A stretch of DNA of 64,000 nt from Hyparrhenia diplandra (taxonomy: Eukaryota; Streptophyta; Magnoliopsida; Poales; Poaceae), in NCBI GenBank assembly GCA_015847255.1, contig JADLZK010008797.1, forward strand, positions 62,001-126,000, read 5' to 3'. A program made the position numbers and the translations under genes. Below the pieces are notes generated by a model. The model was given only the letters and a program-made list of their open reading frames with translations. It made no database searches and was not told the DNA's origin. This document shows, piece after piece, positions 12,363 through 22,624 of this stretch; the stretch's first letter is position 1; each line of letters begins with the position of its first letter.

Positions 12363-12657
12363 TATTAAATATGTTCCTATTTCTATTAAGTAGGCGGAAA
12401 CCTTCACGGAAGGAAGGGGAGGCCCGTATTTTGGAGGCTTGGTCCAGTACATATACCCTTGCTAGGGTTTTACTCACACCATCTCTTGTAAGCCGCCAAT
12501 CGGCATTGTAACTGACTCTCGATATGGTGGAGTGTTCGTCGGGCGGGCGCCCATGGTTTATACCTCTCGTGTTGAGAGGGTTTTCCATGTAAGTCTTGTG
12601 TCCCCTGTGTGAGATTGATCGTATTCTCTTCGTCGTTAGTCGCCTGCGATCTCAACA
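12363..12657 (+). repeat. 3' LTR of the copia element
   Basis: It is preceded by the polypurine tract AAGGTGGAG. It starts TATTAAATATGTTCC (the 5' copy has TGTTGAATATGTTCC) and ends GATCTCAACA. Shared blocks with the 5' LTR include GCTAGGGTTTTACTCACACC and GAGAGGGTTTTCCATGTAA. Numerous differences indicate an old insertion. Confidence 0.88.
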
Positions 12658-12699
12658 GAAATTGTAAAACTAAAGTAAACTTTAAAGTGTTGCCAAACC

Positions 12700-12919
12700 A
12701 CAGTGTCTTACAAAGTGGACAAGATTAGCTTTTAAAATATAATTTAAAATGGTGCAAAATCTGCTAGGTGCCCACTGAGGTCCACCGTCGTCGGAAAAAT
12801 AAATAAATATTAATGATACAGCAATTGAGGCGCCCTGCATTGTTATCTAGGCTGCATCGAAAAGGCCATTATGGAGATAGACAAAGGATGAAAGGACTAG
12901 CAGACTAAACCAAGGTTTA
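12700..12919. repeat. P450 3'-flank segment, copy 2 (5' part)
   Basis: It matches 3770-3955 and 14838-15048 (AAATATAATTTAAAATGGTG, GTCCACCGTCGTCGG, ACTAAACCAAGGTTTA). The copy stops at AAGGTTTA where the Harbinger-like element begins; the matching continuation is found only in copy 3. Confidence 0.75.
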
Positions 12920-14720
12920 GGGTACTTACGGTTGCAGGCTCTATGGTAGAGTCTAAAGCTATTAATTACAGTGCCGCGTGCAGGCGGTGGTCGATGCGGT
13001 GGGGTGTTTAATGAAGAGAGAGACGAAAAACGAAGACTGGTTTTTTCTAATAAGACGCCGCGCCTCACGTTGGTCCCGAGACCGTAAGAAACCACATCAA
13101 CTCGGTTGGGGAAGGCAGCGTGGAGACTATGGATCCCGTACGCCGGCCGCCAGCCTTCTTCCGCTCGCATCACCAGCGACTTTTTCCCGCGCTTTTCTCC
13201 CGCGCCCCTCCCTCCCACGCGCGCTATTCTCCCGCGCCTCTCAAGTTCGCGCGCGCGAGGTGTGAAGCCACCGCCGCCACCAAAGTTTCAAGGAAGCATA
13301 TAGGAATCCCTGGTAATCTCCCTCTGCCGCCCATCTTCCTCTGCTGCCTGTCTCCTCAAATCTCCCTGGTAATCTCGAGGTCCATCATAGCTCCCTTCGA
13401 TTCCATCTCCTCCCCATCCACTGACAAAAAAAATCCCCAAATCTCAATGAATCGATTGACAAAGACTGATGGACGATCGAGGCAAAGGCACCCCTAGAAC
13501 CCATCCTCATCCGTCCATGATGCGTGACCAGTGATCCGGTCATTGCAGCTGCTGCAACCCATGTTGGTGTCCGTGTTGCTGGGACTTGTGATCTGGTCGC
13601 CGGTGCTGCTTCAACCCATGCTGGTGTTCCTCGAACCGGTGCTCCCCGGTTGGTGGATGGTGGCCGATGGCATCTCCCTAGTGAAGGGTAAATAAACTCT
13701 GATTGAAATATGTGTCCTTTGGTATTTGTCCTTTGATCTGATTAAAATACAGTATGGCTGTTCTCTCGCATCTCCATTCAGATTTGTTTATTAGTCCAAT
13801 TCTTTCTTCCATGCTATTTAATTCTGTTTTAGTACATGCTCTTTCGCTCAATAGTTGCCCGCTGATTGATGAAACTAGTTCTTTTGTATTCAAATGTTCA
13901 GCCAATTGATGAAAATAATTACCAGTCATGGCTCTTGGTATATGTAGATCCTATTGATGAAAACAATTACCAATCATGGCCAATTGATTACAGCATATGG
14001 AAATTCATATGGTTGCAGATTATACCCACCAGGAGGGTTCTCAAATTTTCTGCAGTCAAACTCATTTGCTAACCATCCAAATGGAAATAAAAATTTTCAC
14101 TTTGTTGGTGGTGGATTGAGTCAATCTTGAGTTTCACCAATTGACATTGCTACAAGAACTCCCACTCCGACTCCCACTCCGACACAGCAAACTGTTGACA
14201 TAGTGAATGATATAGATGCAGAAGAAGATGAAACAATTAACATTGATGAGACTGCTAGAACCGCCAACCGTTTGATTGGTCCCTGAAGACATACGACTGG
14301 TCGGTTGAAATCATGCTATCTCCATGCATAATTAACACTATTATCTTTTTTTTCATTCTGTTTTTTTCTTTGTTGTCGTTTAGGCCGTTTTTTTTTTCTT
14401 TGTAGTTGTTTAGGCCAGTGCTTGGTTGCGTATTTCAAAGAATCCAGTAGATGGAAATGACAAGAAGGCAGCAGTTTATTGGCAGATGTTACTGAAGAGT
14501 ACAACAAGAACACTGAAAATAGTCGTAAGACAAATCGAACCAACTGAAAATACGTTGGGATCGTTCTAGGAAACCATTGATTGATTTTCATGGATGTTGG
14601 GTAAATACCACTGGAGTGTGGGCAAGTGGGATGAGTGATGACCAGTTGACTAACAAAGCACTTGAGATGTGGTCCAGCCAAAATAATGATAAGCCCTAGA
14701 TTGAAGAAGGAAAAGAGAAA
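12920..14720 (+). mobile_element. PIF/Harbinger (Pong-like) element, 3'-truncated
   Basis: The left end GGGTACTTACGGTTGCAG starts exactly after TTA (12917-12919) inside a sequence that copy 3 of the duplicated flank shows uninterrupted, so the insertion point is visible. The GC-rich leader (12980-13300) is followed by an ORF1-type Myb/SANT-like (NAM-associated) protein remnant near 14420-14698. Recognisable pieces are KDPVDGNDKKAAVYW (from 14417, with two shifts) and MSDDQLTNKALEMWSSQNND (from 14630). No DDE transposase ORF2 and no right TIR were found, so the element is deleted at its 3' side. The part from 13680 to 14290 is non-coding or unrecognised. Confidence 0.6.
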
Positions 14721-14724
14721 GTGC

Positions 14725-15425
14725 TTGTCTTACAGAAGTGGACAGGATTAGCTTTAAAATATAATTTAAAATGGTGCAACATCCGCTAAACTTAACTAAA
14801 CTTCAAAATGTTGCCAAAACGTTGTGTGACAGTGTCTTAGAGAAGTGGACAGGATTAGCTTTAAAATATAATTTAAAATGGTGCAACATCCGCTAGGTGT
14901 CCACTGAGGTCCACCGTCGTCGGGAAAAATAAATAAATATTAGTGATACAGCAGTTGAGGCGTCTGCATTGCTGTATAGCTAGGCTGCATCGAAAAGGCC
15001 AATATGGACATAGACAAAGGATGAAAGGACCAGTGGACTAAACCAAGGTTTATTGTGGATAAGATCCAGTCCCCATGCTCATTGAGATAACATCCCCATT
15101 TCAAACATCGGTAGTAGTTCTCACTATTTAAAATTTCAGTCTTAGTACTCAAACACACAAGTATAGAAGTACTAAACTTGTTCGTTCTCAATTTGAAATT
15201 TCATTGCCAGCTGTCCACTGCCATGGGTACTCATCTTTGTGCTAGCCTAAGATTATTGTTGTTTTAACAATCCAAGATTATGGCTAGGACGGTCCATATA
15301 TATCTAGTCGAGATGAACATTAAAAACGCTAAGCCCACCCAACCAAAAGTTGCTGACCACACTACATTTGGGCTCAGAGCTTCAACAAGTCTGAAAACTG
15401 TGTCTGTCATCAATGCGTGAATTTG
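14725..15425. repeat. P450 3'-flank segment, copy 3
   Basis: It resembles 3760-4620 throughout, including GCTAGCCTAAGATTATTG, GCCCACCCAACCAAAAGTTG and GTCTGTCATCAATGCGTGA. Its first 110 bp is itself duplicated (14730-14790 and 14838-14898). No P450 coding sequence remains next to it, implying that an additional P450 copy was lost or never included. Confidence 0.75.
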
Positions 15426-15599
15426 GGAAGAAATATAGACAAGCAGAGGATACTTGAGTTTCTAATGGACATATTAACCTTTGAGATAACATTGTAATTA
15501 AGATTCCTAAATGGGATTTTCAGGTTAACTTACATATAGTATAGAATGCACCGGAAAATATACCAAATCATACGCTTCAGAGTAGTTTTGACAGAATGT

Positions 15600-15755
15600 A
15601 AGTGCCATTTTTTTTTTAGCACTCAGTAAAGCCATCTTTGCCAAGTGTTTGTCTTTGCCACGTGTGTTTTCTTATTGGGCACTCAGCAAAGAGTCTAACA
15701 CTTTCGGCAAAAGCGGAATTTTAATTTTGTGTCCACGGCAAACACAAATGATACT
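15600..15755. mobile_element. CACTA subterminal fragment
   Basis: Repeated motifs of the type TTTGCCAAGTGTTTGTCTTTG and GGGCACTCAGCAAAGAG are typical of a large grass CACTA family with GCCGAGTGT subterminal repeats. No complete ends are present. The rest of 15430-16157 is AT-rich and shows nothing else recognisable. Confidence 0.5.
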
Positions 15756-16730
15756 ATGCTTCTAGTTGTTTTCAGATACTTTGTAGTTGGGGAAATGATC
15801 ATTGTTGCAACGGGATGCATGTGGCAAGAATCAGTACAGATTCACAATGTAGGCTAATTTCTAAACTATCTTTTTCGTCTTGAGCTTGAACTTCTATGTA
15901 GCGATAATTATTTTAACATTTCCTTATGCTGTGTGCATATTGATGATGGAGGTCGGTAATTTTGCTCATAGTTACGACAGAAAAAACATGATATCTGGGT
16001 TGCTAGCTAGTTGTTCAATTTAAAACTGACGCAGTTGTTATACTAATCTATTACTACTGCATACATATAGCAAAAACTATGTAACCTAAAAAATCAACAC
16101 GACTTGCTATAATTTGGAATAATGGTGGCTAGCGCATGCAGTAAACTAAACGACGACTTAAACATGGGAAGACTGCAGGTGATGACCATTTTCTAGTTGC
16201 TCTCCAATCCGACCGTTACTAGTACTTGCTCCTCCGTCATCTCCGGCGGCACAGGGGCGTCTCTGGCCGTACAACCAAACCGCGGCATGGATAGCCATGA
16301 AGAGCAAAACCAGGAGGGGCAAGACGACGACATTCTCCCACTCCCTGGTGCTGCCAGCCGCGTAGGCCACCAGGAGGCCGAGCAGGTCCAGGACCACGGC
16401 TGTGTTGGTCCCTAGAAGGAGCAGCTTGTAGTTTGACCGGCGGTGCCTCCGCAGAATCTGCTGCAGCAGAAGAGCAATGGTGACAATGGATGCGACGAAG
16501 GATGTGGAGTTGCTGTAGAAGAAGACGTGGTAGCGCCGCTGGTCGGTGTCGTGCAGCACCGGGTTCCCAGCCTCGTGGCGCCCGCGGGTACCATCGCCGC
16601 CGTCGTCCTGCCAAACGCCACCCGGCGGGGCTAGTCCGGCCTGGTATGTGACACTTGCTGCCAGGATTCCGAGCAGCATCAGGTACTTGCGTTTGGCATA
16701 CACTTCATCGCGGTACTTGGTCTCATCAGC

Positions 16731-16880
16731 GTTTCTTGGTTGCTGCTGAGCCGTGGACAACGATGGTGCCGCAGTAGTGGCTGCCTCATCAGTGGTCTCC
16801 TGAGTGTTTCTTGGTTGCTGCTGAGCCGTGGACGACGACGGTGCCGCAGTAGTGGCTGCCTGATCAGCCCGAGCCATCGT
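16731..16880 (-). repeat. 75-bp in-frame tandem repeat in the PGG gene
   Basis: Two copies of a 75-bp unit lie end to end (16731-16805 and 16806-16880). They encode AATTAAPS(S/L)STAQQQPRN, a low-complexity Ala/Thr/Gln linker between the fourth and fifth PGG units. Being a multiple of three it preserves the frame. Confidence 0.85.
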
Positions 16881-18014
16881 CGCGCACATCTTGCAAAGGG
16901 TGAGCACGACGATATTGACAAGGACGAAGGCAATTACTGCGGCGATGAGCACACACACGAAGATGGATGTACGCAGTCTTCGAGCGCTCCCGGCGGCGTA
17001 GGCGGCCATGAGGCCAATCAGGCCAGCCACCTGGCACGCGTAGAGAGCGTAGCACCGTATGGCAAGGTGGGAGAGGACAGGGTTGACGAAGAGGAGGATG
17101 AGCGCGATGGACGCCATGAAGCTCACCGTGTTGGAGTAGAAGAAGGCGTTGAAGCGGCGTGGGAATTTGTCCAGGAGGGCGGCATCCCCGCGTGGCGGTG
17201 GCTGTCGTCCTCGTTCCAGAACCCACCCGGTGGAGCCAGGCCAACTTGGTAGGTGATGGTGGCGACCAAGATGGCTACCATCAGTAGTCGCTTGTGCTTC
17301 TTCGCGGGCACTTTAGCTTTAGCATCGACGGCAGTCTCCCCATGGTGAAAATGAGGACATGTACGAGCACGTAGAGTAGGATGGCACCTGCCAGGCCACG
17401 ACATGGACGGATGTCTTGAGATCCCGACAGCTCCCAGCGGCATAGGCGCCGATGAGGGCAAACATGTCCAGCGTCATGGCCACCAGCAAGGTGTGGCTCT
17501 TGACCAGCTTGTCTTTCTGGACCATGAGGATGACGACCAGAGACACCACAAAGGCGGTCGAGTTGCAGTAGAAGAAAGCTTTTGTACCGTGCCGGGTCTT
17601 TTGTCAGGAGTATGGCGTCGCCGGCACGGTGGCCCTCGCCGTCCTCCGGCCAGAAGCCACCTGGCGTGTCCAACCCGCCTGCTATGTAACCGTGGTCGCT
17701 AGATTGGCGAGCAGCAGGATGAGAGACTTCACCTTCTGTATTGCCTTCTTCTCGACATGCATCGTCGCCACCTCTCCATTTGGCGACAACATTGTCGTTG
17801 GCGCCGCTGGGGAGGACAATGACTGGCTGTCGTGCTCGTCATGGTCGTCGACACTAGGTAGCACAAAATCCCAAGATGGACAAGAGTTAGTAATTTAACA
17901 TGATCGACTGCAGTGCAAGATATATTTAATCCTAGTAGATCTGAGTAGGGGATGGGAAAAAGTATTAGTTACTACTACTACTATTTTTCACATAGAATAA
18001 GGCACAACACGTAC

Positions 18015-19159
18015 CGATGATCACAATCAGTCTGAGACCGTGATTCTGCGGCCGGAGCCGGGGACGACGAAGCATGGTTTGGAGGATGGACACAGATGAG
18101 ACCCTTCACCCACATGATAACCAGCATTGTAAGGAAGATGAATACCAGAACAGCACCGAACAGGCTGACAACATAGACACTGCAGTCACTGTCTCGGCAG
18201 CTGCCGGCATCGTAGGCCGCCATGAGACCGACGAGCGAGCTGAGGACGAACACGTGCAGCGCGAAGGACCGCGTCGAGCTCGCGGTGAGCCTATTCTTCT
18301 TTTTCGGGTGCAAGAGCAGCACGATGACGAAGAGGGACGCGACGAACGCCGTGGTGTTGCAGTAGAAGAACATCTTCAGGTGGCCCCCATGGTGTGCCTC
18401 GACGAGTGACTCGCCGGGGTGGTAGCGGTGCCCATGGCCACCACCACCACCGGCACCACCCCGTCTCCGGCCGTCGTCGAATGTATCCCAGAAGCCGCCA
18501 GGAAGGTTGAGCCCAGCAACATAGGTGATGGCCGTCGCGAAGGTGGCCAGCAGCAACAAGACCTTGCGCTGTTCCTTGGGCCTGAGAAGGACACGGCGGT
18601 CCTCCTCCTCCCCCGCCGCCGGCAAAGATGGAGAGGTGTCGTGTGCCAAGCCCTGCAGGATGTGTACGCCTACATAGGCGGAGAGCGCGAGCACGAGCGA
18701 TGTGGCGTACACGGTGGCTGGCTTGTCCCGGCAGCTGCCCGCGAGGTAGGCTCCCATGAGGCCAAGCAGGTCCAGCACCATGACCAGGCGCAGCACCGCC
18801 AGCTGAACCCTGTTGGGGTTCCTGAGCAGGAGGAGGAAGATGACGACGAGCGACGCGGCCAGGGCCGTGGAGTTGCAGTAGTAGAAAGACAGGAACCTGC
18901 GGCGGTGTGTGAACCGGAGGATAAATCCCCCGGCATTGATGCCGACGGTGCCAGCAGCAGCTGCTGCCGGAGCTGGAGCAGGAGCAAGAGTAAGAGCAGG
19001 GCCGTCCTGCTGCCACACACCGCCTGGCGGGTTCAGCCCCGCCACGTAGGTGACGCTGACCACCAGCGCGGCCAGAAGCAAGAGCTGCTTCCGGAGCTTG
19101 TACTCCGATGACTCCGTCGGATGCTCCTCCTCCTGAACGCCGGCTTCTGACGGCATCAT
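18015..19159 (-). CDS. PGG-domain protein, intact exon 1
   Basis: This is the undamaged first exon of the gene above: 381 codons plus two bases, starting at MMPSEAGV. It contains two complete PGG units: residues about 24-155 (first TYVAGLNPPGG, then FYYCNSTALAASLVV, MGAYLAGSCRD) and about 200-345 (TYVAGLNLPGG, FFYCNTTAFVASL, MAAYDAGSCRD). If splicing is skipped, the frame stops 17 codons into the intron (stop at 17981), giving a credible 392-residue two-PGG protein on its own. This is the safest protein call for the locus. Confidence 0.7.
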
Positions 19160-19714
19160 ATCGCTTCGGTCGCCGGCCGGTCGTCGTTAGTTGCTTATTG
19201 CTTTCTTGTACTCCTCTATTCGCACGGAGAGGGAGCATACACTGGTGGGTGTCGCACGGAGACTGAGCATAGTGCCGTAGTAGTAGACTGGGGAGCTCGT
19301 GCTGTTTTCTTCTGCCCTCCCCTCGGCAGCACAACAGATGCTGGGATTATAATACTATAATCAGCAGACATGCATGGAGACGAGAGTCCTTGCAATTGAC
19401 TAATCTCGTCGACCTGAGTACCTCAACAACTCTTCTGACATCTAAAAAGCAAACAACACTGATACTAAATAACATATAACCACATGAACATTTTGAAACG
19501 ACACTGGCAGCACTCATGTCACGTGATTTTTTTTTTCGACAGCGTGGCCCTTAGGGAAGAGAAGAATCTAAGCTCGATCGATGAACCAATTTATGCATAT
19601 ATGTAGTTCCTGGGCTTTCTCCACAGTGGCAGGCATTGAGGGGATCAACAAGATCGTGATGGGCAATTAAACTCGATCAGAACATTATTGGTAGAGAAAT
19701 GACTTCCGGTATGC

Positions 19715-20125
19715 ACATTTACTCTCGGTTGGCTTCAATCCCAGACTAAAGGGAGTATTATTGCTGGTACGCGCACCAAAAACACTCTTGTCCTCTCAGT
19801 TCGTAATATGAACCGGGACTAAAAGTCATCATTTAGTCTCGGTTGGTGTTATCAACCAAGACTAAAGGTCCTCCAACCTATCCCAACTGAGACTAAAGGA
19901 TGGCCTTTTTTCGGTTAGTGCTACCAACCCGAACTAAACACACTACTGGAAAGTTGAAATTCCCTGACGGTGCGATTTTTTCCTCACAGTTATACATGTG
20001 TGTTTTACGAAAACTATCAAGGAAAATACATTTACACTGACGGTTTTCTCAATAACCGTTAAAAAATAGACACAATCAAGGAATTTTGGTTTTCCAGTAG
20101 TGAAAGGTCTTCCACCCAGGATTAA
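19715..20125. mobile_element. CACTA-like subterminal repeats with a nested small element
   Basis: Alternating AACCGGGACTAAA and inverse TTTAGTCTCGGTTGG motifs are the subterminal signature of another grass CACTA family. Both true termini of the outer element are missing. Nested inside is a short element listed separately. The remainder of 19160-20430 shows no gene; 19160-19350 is the 5' flank of the PGG gene. Confidence 0.5.
19941..20102. mobile_element. Small CACTA-type MITE
   Basis: It is a 162-bp element with termini CACTACTGGAAA and the inverse TTTTCCAGTAGTG. Inner inverted motifs CTGACGGT / ACCGTTAA are also present. It interrupts the CACTA-like repeat array; a 3-bp AAA target duplication is possible but not certain. 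Confidence 0.7.
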
Positions 20126-20432
20126 TGATTTCTAGGAATGGCAGGATTGACAGCAGGGCCGCCTATCCCTACACTGCACTTGAAGGGAGCTGCGATCCCA
20201 ACAAGGTCGTCGATACTGTGTAGTGTCTCACACGTACGCATGCGTCATATAAGGTCCAGCAATTAACGGATCGGTCCGTTTTTTCATTTGGTGTCTGGAC
20301 CTTTGACCGCTGGCAATTTCGGAAGGGGGAACATGCTTACATCGGTCAAAAAAGGGCAAAATTTAGCCCATAGAACCATGCCTTCAAATGCATGTGGGTC
20401 AGTCAGTCCAAGCATATAATTGGTCTGCCCCC

Positions 20433-21420
20433 TCATACAACCATGCCTTCAAATGACATCCGGCTAGTGGCGGCGGCGGCCAGCTGCGGCGCCCAACAAG
20501 GCCTCCCATAGCACCTCCATCCTACCTCTTTCCTCCTTCCCCTTTCCTCTCCGTTGAAGAAGCTCGAAATCCGCGACATGGGTGGCAGGCCAGCGGGAAG
20601 AAAAGCAAGGGGGCTCAGATCCATGTCCCCTGGGTCTGGATCCGGCAGCCCTTGCCATGGATCCGTGCCTCCCGGACCTGTCCGCGGCTCGCTAGTGCCT
20701 CGAATCGGCCAGTTCTGGCAGCTCAGAGCGGAGGCCAAGGCGTCTGCTTCGCACCGTGGAGCGGCTATATCCGTGTCTCCCATGATGTCCCCATCAATGG
20801 GGAGGGGCATAGGCTTCAGGCGTGGTGGACACGGCGTCCTAGCGCCGTCCACGGACCGCGGACACGGCGACCTAGAGCGGCGGCACCACGACCTCAAGGC
20901 GGCGGCCCTAGGCAACCCAAAGCGGTGGGTGGTGGCCCTGTACCAGCGTGGCAAGGTGCCCCGGCGCACGAGTTGGTCACGTAGAGCCGGCGACATTGCG
21001 CTCGTGCGGATCCGGCTCCCCTACCCATGGGCGATGGAGTGGGCCCCACATCAGTGTGCTTAGGCTGCGTCGGTGCGTTCCCCCGACCATGGCGGTCGTG
21101 CCCATGGGCACGAACGTTGGTGCACACCGGGGCCGGTCTCACACGGACGCCCAAAGCGAGCCAGCTTCTTTGTCGTGACACACCGCGGGTCGCTATCCGG
21201 TCATGGACAGCAGCTCGCACCGGATCCGCGATGAAGATGGCTACAGCAGAGGAGTGCACAGTTCAGCCACGGGTATACCAGCGGTGGGGCAGCGTGCTCT
21301 TCTTCGCGCTCGGCTTGCAGGGGCTCAGCAGCAACAATTGGGCGAACCTTGCCAGGGGCACATGATATCCATGCAAAAACAACACTAGAGCTGAGCAAGC
21401 CTTGCCTATTAACAAGCCAG
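20433..21420. other. GC-rich region, no recognised gene
   Basis: Overlapping frames are open on both strands (for example 20433-20996 minus, 20554-21063 plus) because of high GC. None shows a domain, splice structure or conserved motif I recognise. A short direct repeat AACCATGCCTTCAAATG occurs at about 20372 and 20440, just outside its left edge. Possibly transposon cargo; undetermined. Confidence 0.25.
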
Positions 21421-21620
21421 CTGCAGGCTCAACGAAATATATATAGAGTAGAAAGGTTAGCCAGGGTTGAGATTATATCTCCCACTCGCTCCAAAGCAGA
21501 TAGGGCACTCCAGCATCATCGAGCACGGGCGCCGTCTCAGCGCTGCCGTGCCTTCAAGTTTCGCCCGTCATCTCACACACATACGCCCTACACGCATTAG
21601 TGCGTAACATGAGAGATGGA

Positions 21621-21770
21621 GATATCAAAAGATCAGAAATTATAGTTTGTTTTAGCTTTTTTAGATATATTGTTTTTTGTTGTGTATCTAGTTATACGGT
21701 GTCTAGATACATAGTAAAAAATGCATCTAAAAAGCTAAAAGGACTTATAATTCGGAACAGAGAAAGTATT
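21621..21770. mobile_element. Degenerate Stowaway-like MITE
   Basis: Imperfect inverted arms AAATTATAGTTTGTTTTAGC and GCTAAAAGGACTTATAATTC surround TCTAGATACATAGTAAA-type sequence. It is of the same general structure as the elements at 46480 and 62668. Ends are eroded. Confidence 0.5.
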
Positions 21771-21880
21771 GATTACTTCTTTTAACCGAAGTCGCAAGCA
21801 CTATTGACTACATTTTGGCTGAAGACAAAAATTAATTGCTGCACGGCCATGTCATATATAAATCACGTAGATATTCAGTA

Positions 21881-22017
21881 CTCCATCTGTTCTAAATTAC
21901 AAGTTGCTTTAAAAAATTTCATCCATTTTACTATGTATTTAAACATATTGTTATACTAGATGTATAATAAAATGGATGTAAAAAGTCAAAGCGACTTATA
22001 ATTTAGAACTGAGGAAA
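21881..22017. mobile_element. Stowaway-like MITE
   Basis: It is bounded by TA at 21879-21880 and 22018-22019. The left end CTCCATCTGTTCTAAATTAC and right end TTATAATTTAGAACTGAGG are inverted. It is AT-rich with no coding potential. Confidence 0.75.
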
Positions 22018-22267
22018 TACTTATTATTAGTTTTTGGTCACAAGGCAGTGCACCTAAGCGTACCACGGTTGGAAGGGCGCGGGCGGTGCCGGTTTTGGCA
22101 TCAACCATCACGATCATGGCACATAGAGCTGCACCGTGCTGGGTTGAGCAGAGGAGGAGGTCCACCGGAAATGGGGAAGCGAAAAAGGAGGGAGCAGTAC
22201 TGGACCCAGGTTCGAGCCGGAGGGAGAAACAACTAACCCCAAAAGAAATTTGGCAGCCGAGTAATAA

Positions 22268-22621
22268 GGCCGGTCTTAATGGATAGTTTCACCTCTCGGT
22301 TTTTAAGATGTGAAACTTTGGTATGAAATAGACATCTCTCTCAATGCATAGCTTCATTGCACAGTTTCATAGGTTCAAGGGTCCCACAACCTCTCTCTTA
22401 TTGCATGATTTAATTGTATAGTTGCATGGTGAAACTCTATTTGTGTCTTAATGGGGTTTTCTACGGTTTCCAACGCATGTGAAACAGTGCCCAAAGATTT
22501 CACCATCGTGAAACTCTTTCCTTCTCACTCCTAGCGGTTTCATGCAAAAAGTAAAATTTTGCTGATGTGGCGCTGCATTTAATGTGCATAAAACACTCAT
22601 GAAACCCCCATTGAGACTGGC
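22268..22621. mobile_element. Tourist-type (PIF/Harbinger) MITE
   Basis: The terminal inverted repeats are GGCCGGTCTTAATGG and the inverse of GCCAGTCTCAATGG. They are flanked by TAA (22265-22267) and TAG (22622-22624), close to the TWA target. Length is 354 bp, with repeated GTTTCAC / GTGAAAC motifs inside. It has no transposase. Confidence 0.8.
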
Positions 22622-22624
22622 TAG

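Larger units (their letters stand above)
8094..12657 (+). mobile_element. Decayed Ty1/copia LTR retrotransposon
   Basis: The LTRs are at 8094-8333 and 12363-12657. A primer-binding site TGGTATCGAAGC (initiator tRNA-Met type) starts at 8336, and a polypurine tract AAGGTGGAG lies at 12352-12360. In order the interior shows gag beginning at about 8358 (MASMKLDLPPLDYKMRFNL), a damaged CCHC knuckle near 9065, the GAG-pre-integrase region with LLHKHLGHMS (about 9665) and FCEHCILGKHKRAKF, integrase remnants to about 10450, reverse transcriptase pieces WIFKRKEG and KARLVAKDYK (about 10970-11200), LLICVDDML (about 11410), and an RNase H remnant near 11940. Many stops and frameshifts make it non-functional. 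The order integrase before reverse transcriptase is what assigns it to copia. The flanking 5-mers do not match cleanly (CGAAT / GAAAT). Confidence 0.92.
16158..19159 (-). pseudogene. Five-PGG-domain membrane protein gene, 3' part broken
   Basis: The PGG domain (PF13962) is a plant membrane module usually found after ankyrin repeats; no ankyrin repeats are visible here. Exon 1 (18015-19159, donor GTACGT) encodes two intact units with signatures AGLNPPGGVWQQDG and AGLNLPGGFWDTFDDG. Each has about four hydrophobic segments and the motifs YCNSTALAAS / YCNTTAFVAS and AYLAGSCRD / AYDAGSCRD. Exon 2 starts at 17853 (acceptor CTACCTAG) in phase and continues with three more units (PGGFWPEDG, PGGFWNEDD, PGGVWQDDGG). 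The third unit has an in-frame TAG and a one-base deletion near 17685-17695, an extra A near 17578, and a missing C near 17388. The fourth has a missing G near 17180. The fifth (16158-17126) is open to the stop. Function is unknown; membrane topology is inferred from hydrophobicity. If the breaks are errors, this is one protein of roughly 900-950 residues. Confidence 0.8.

Noticed and set aside
16740..17252. 170-codon plus-strand frame
   Set aside because: Antisense shadow of PGG exon 2 and its tandem linker repeat.
18291..19334. 347-codon minus-strand frame overlapping the PGG gene
   Set aside because: A different frame of the same GC-rich exon; the PGG frame has the conserved motifs and a good donor site.
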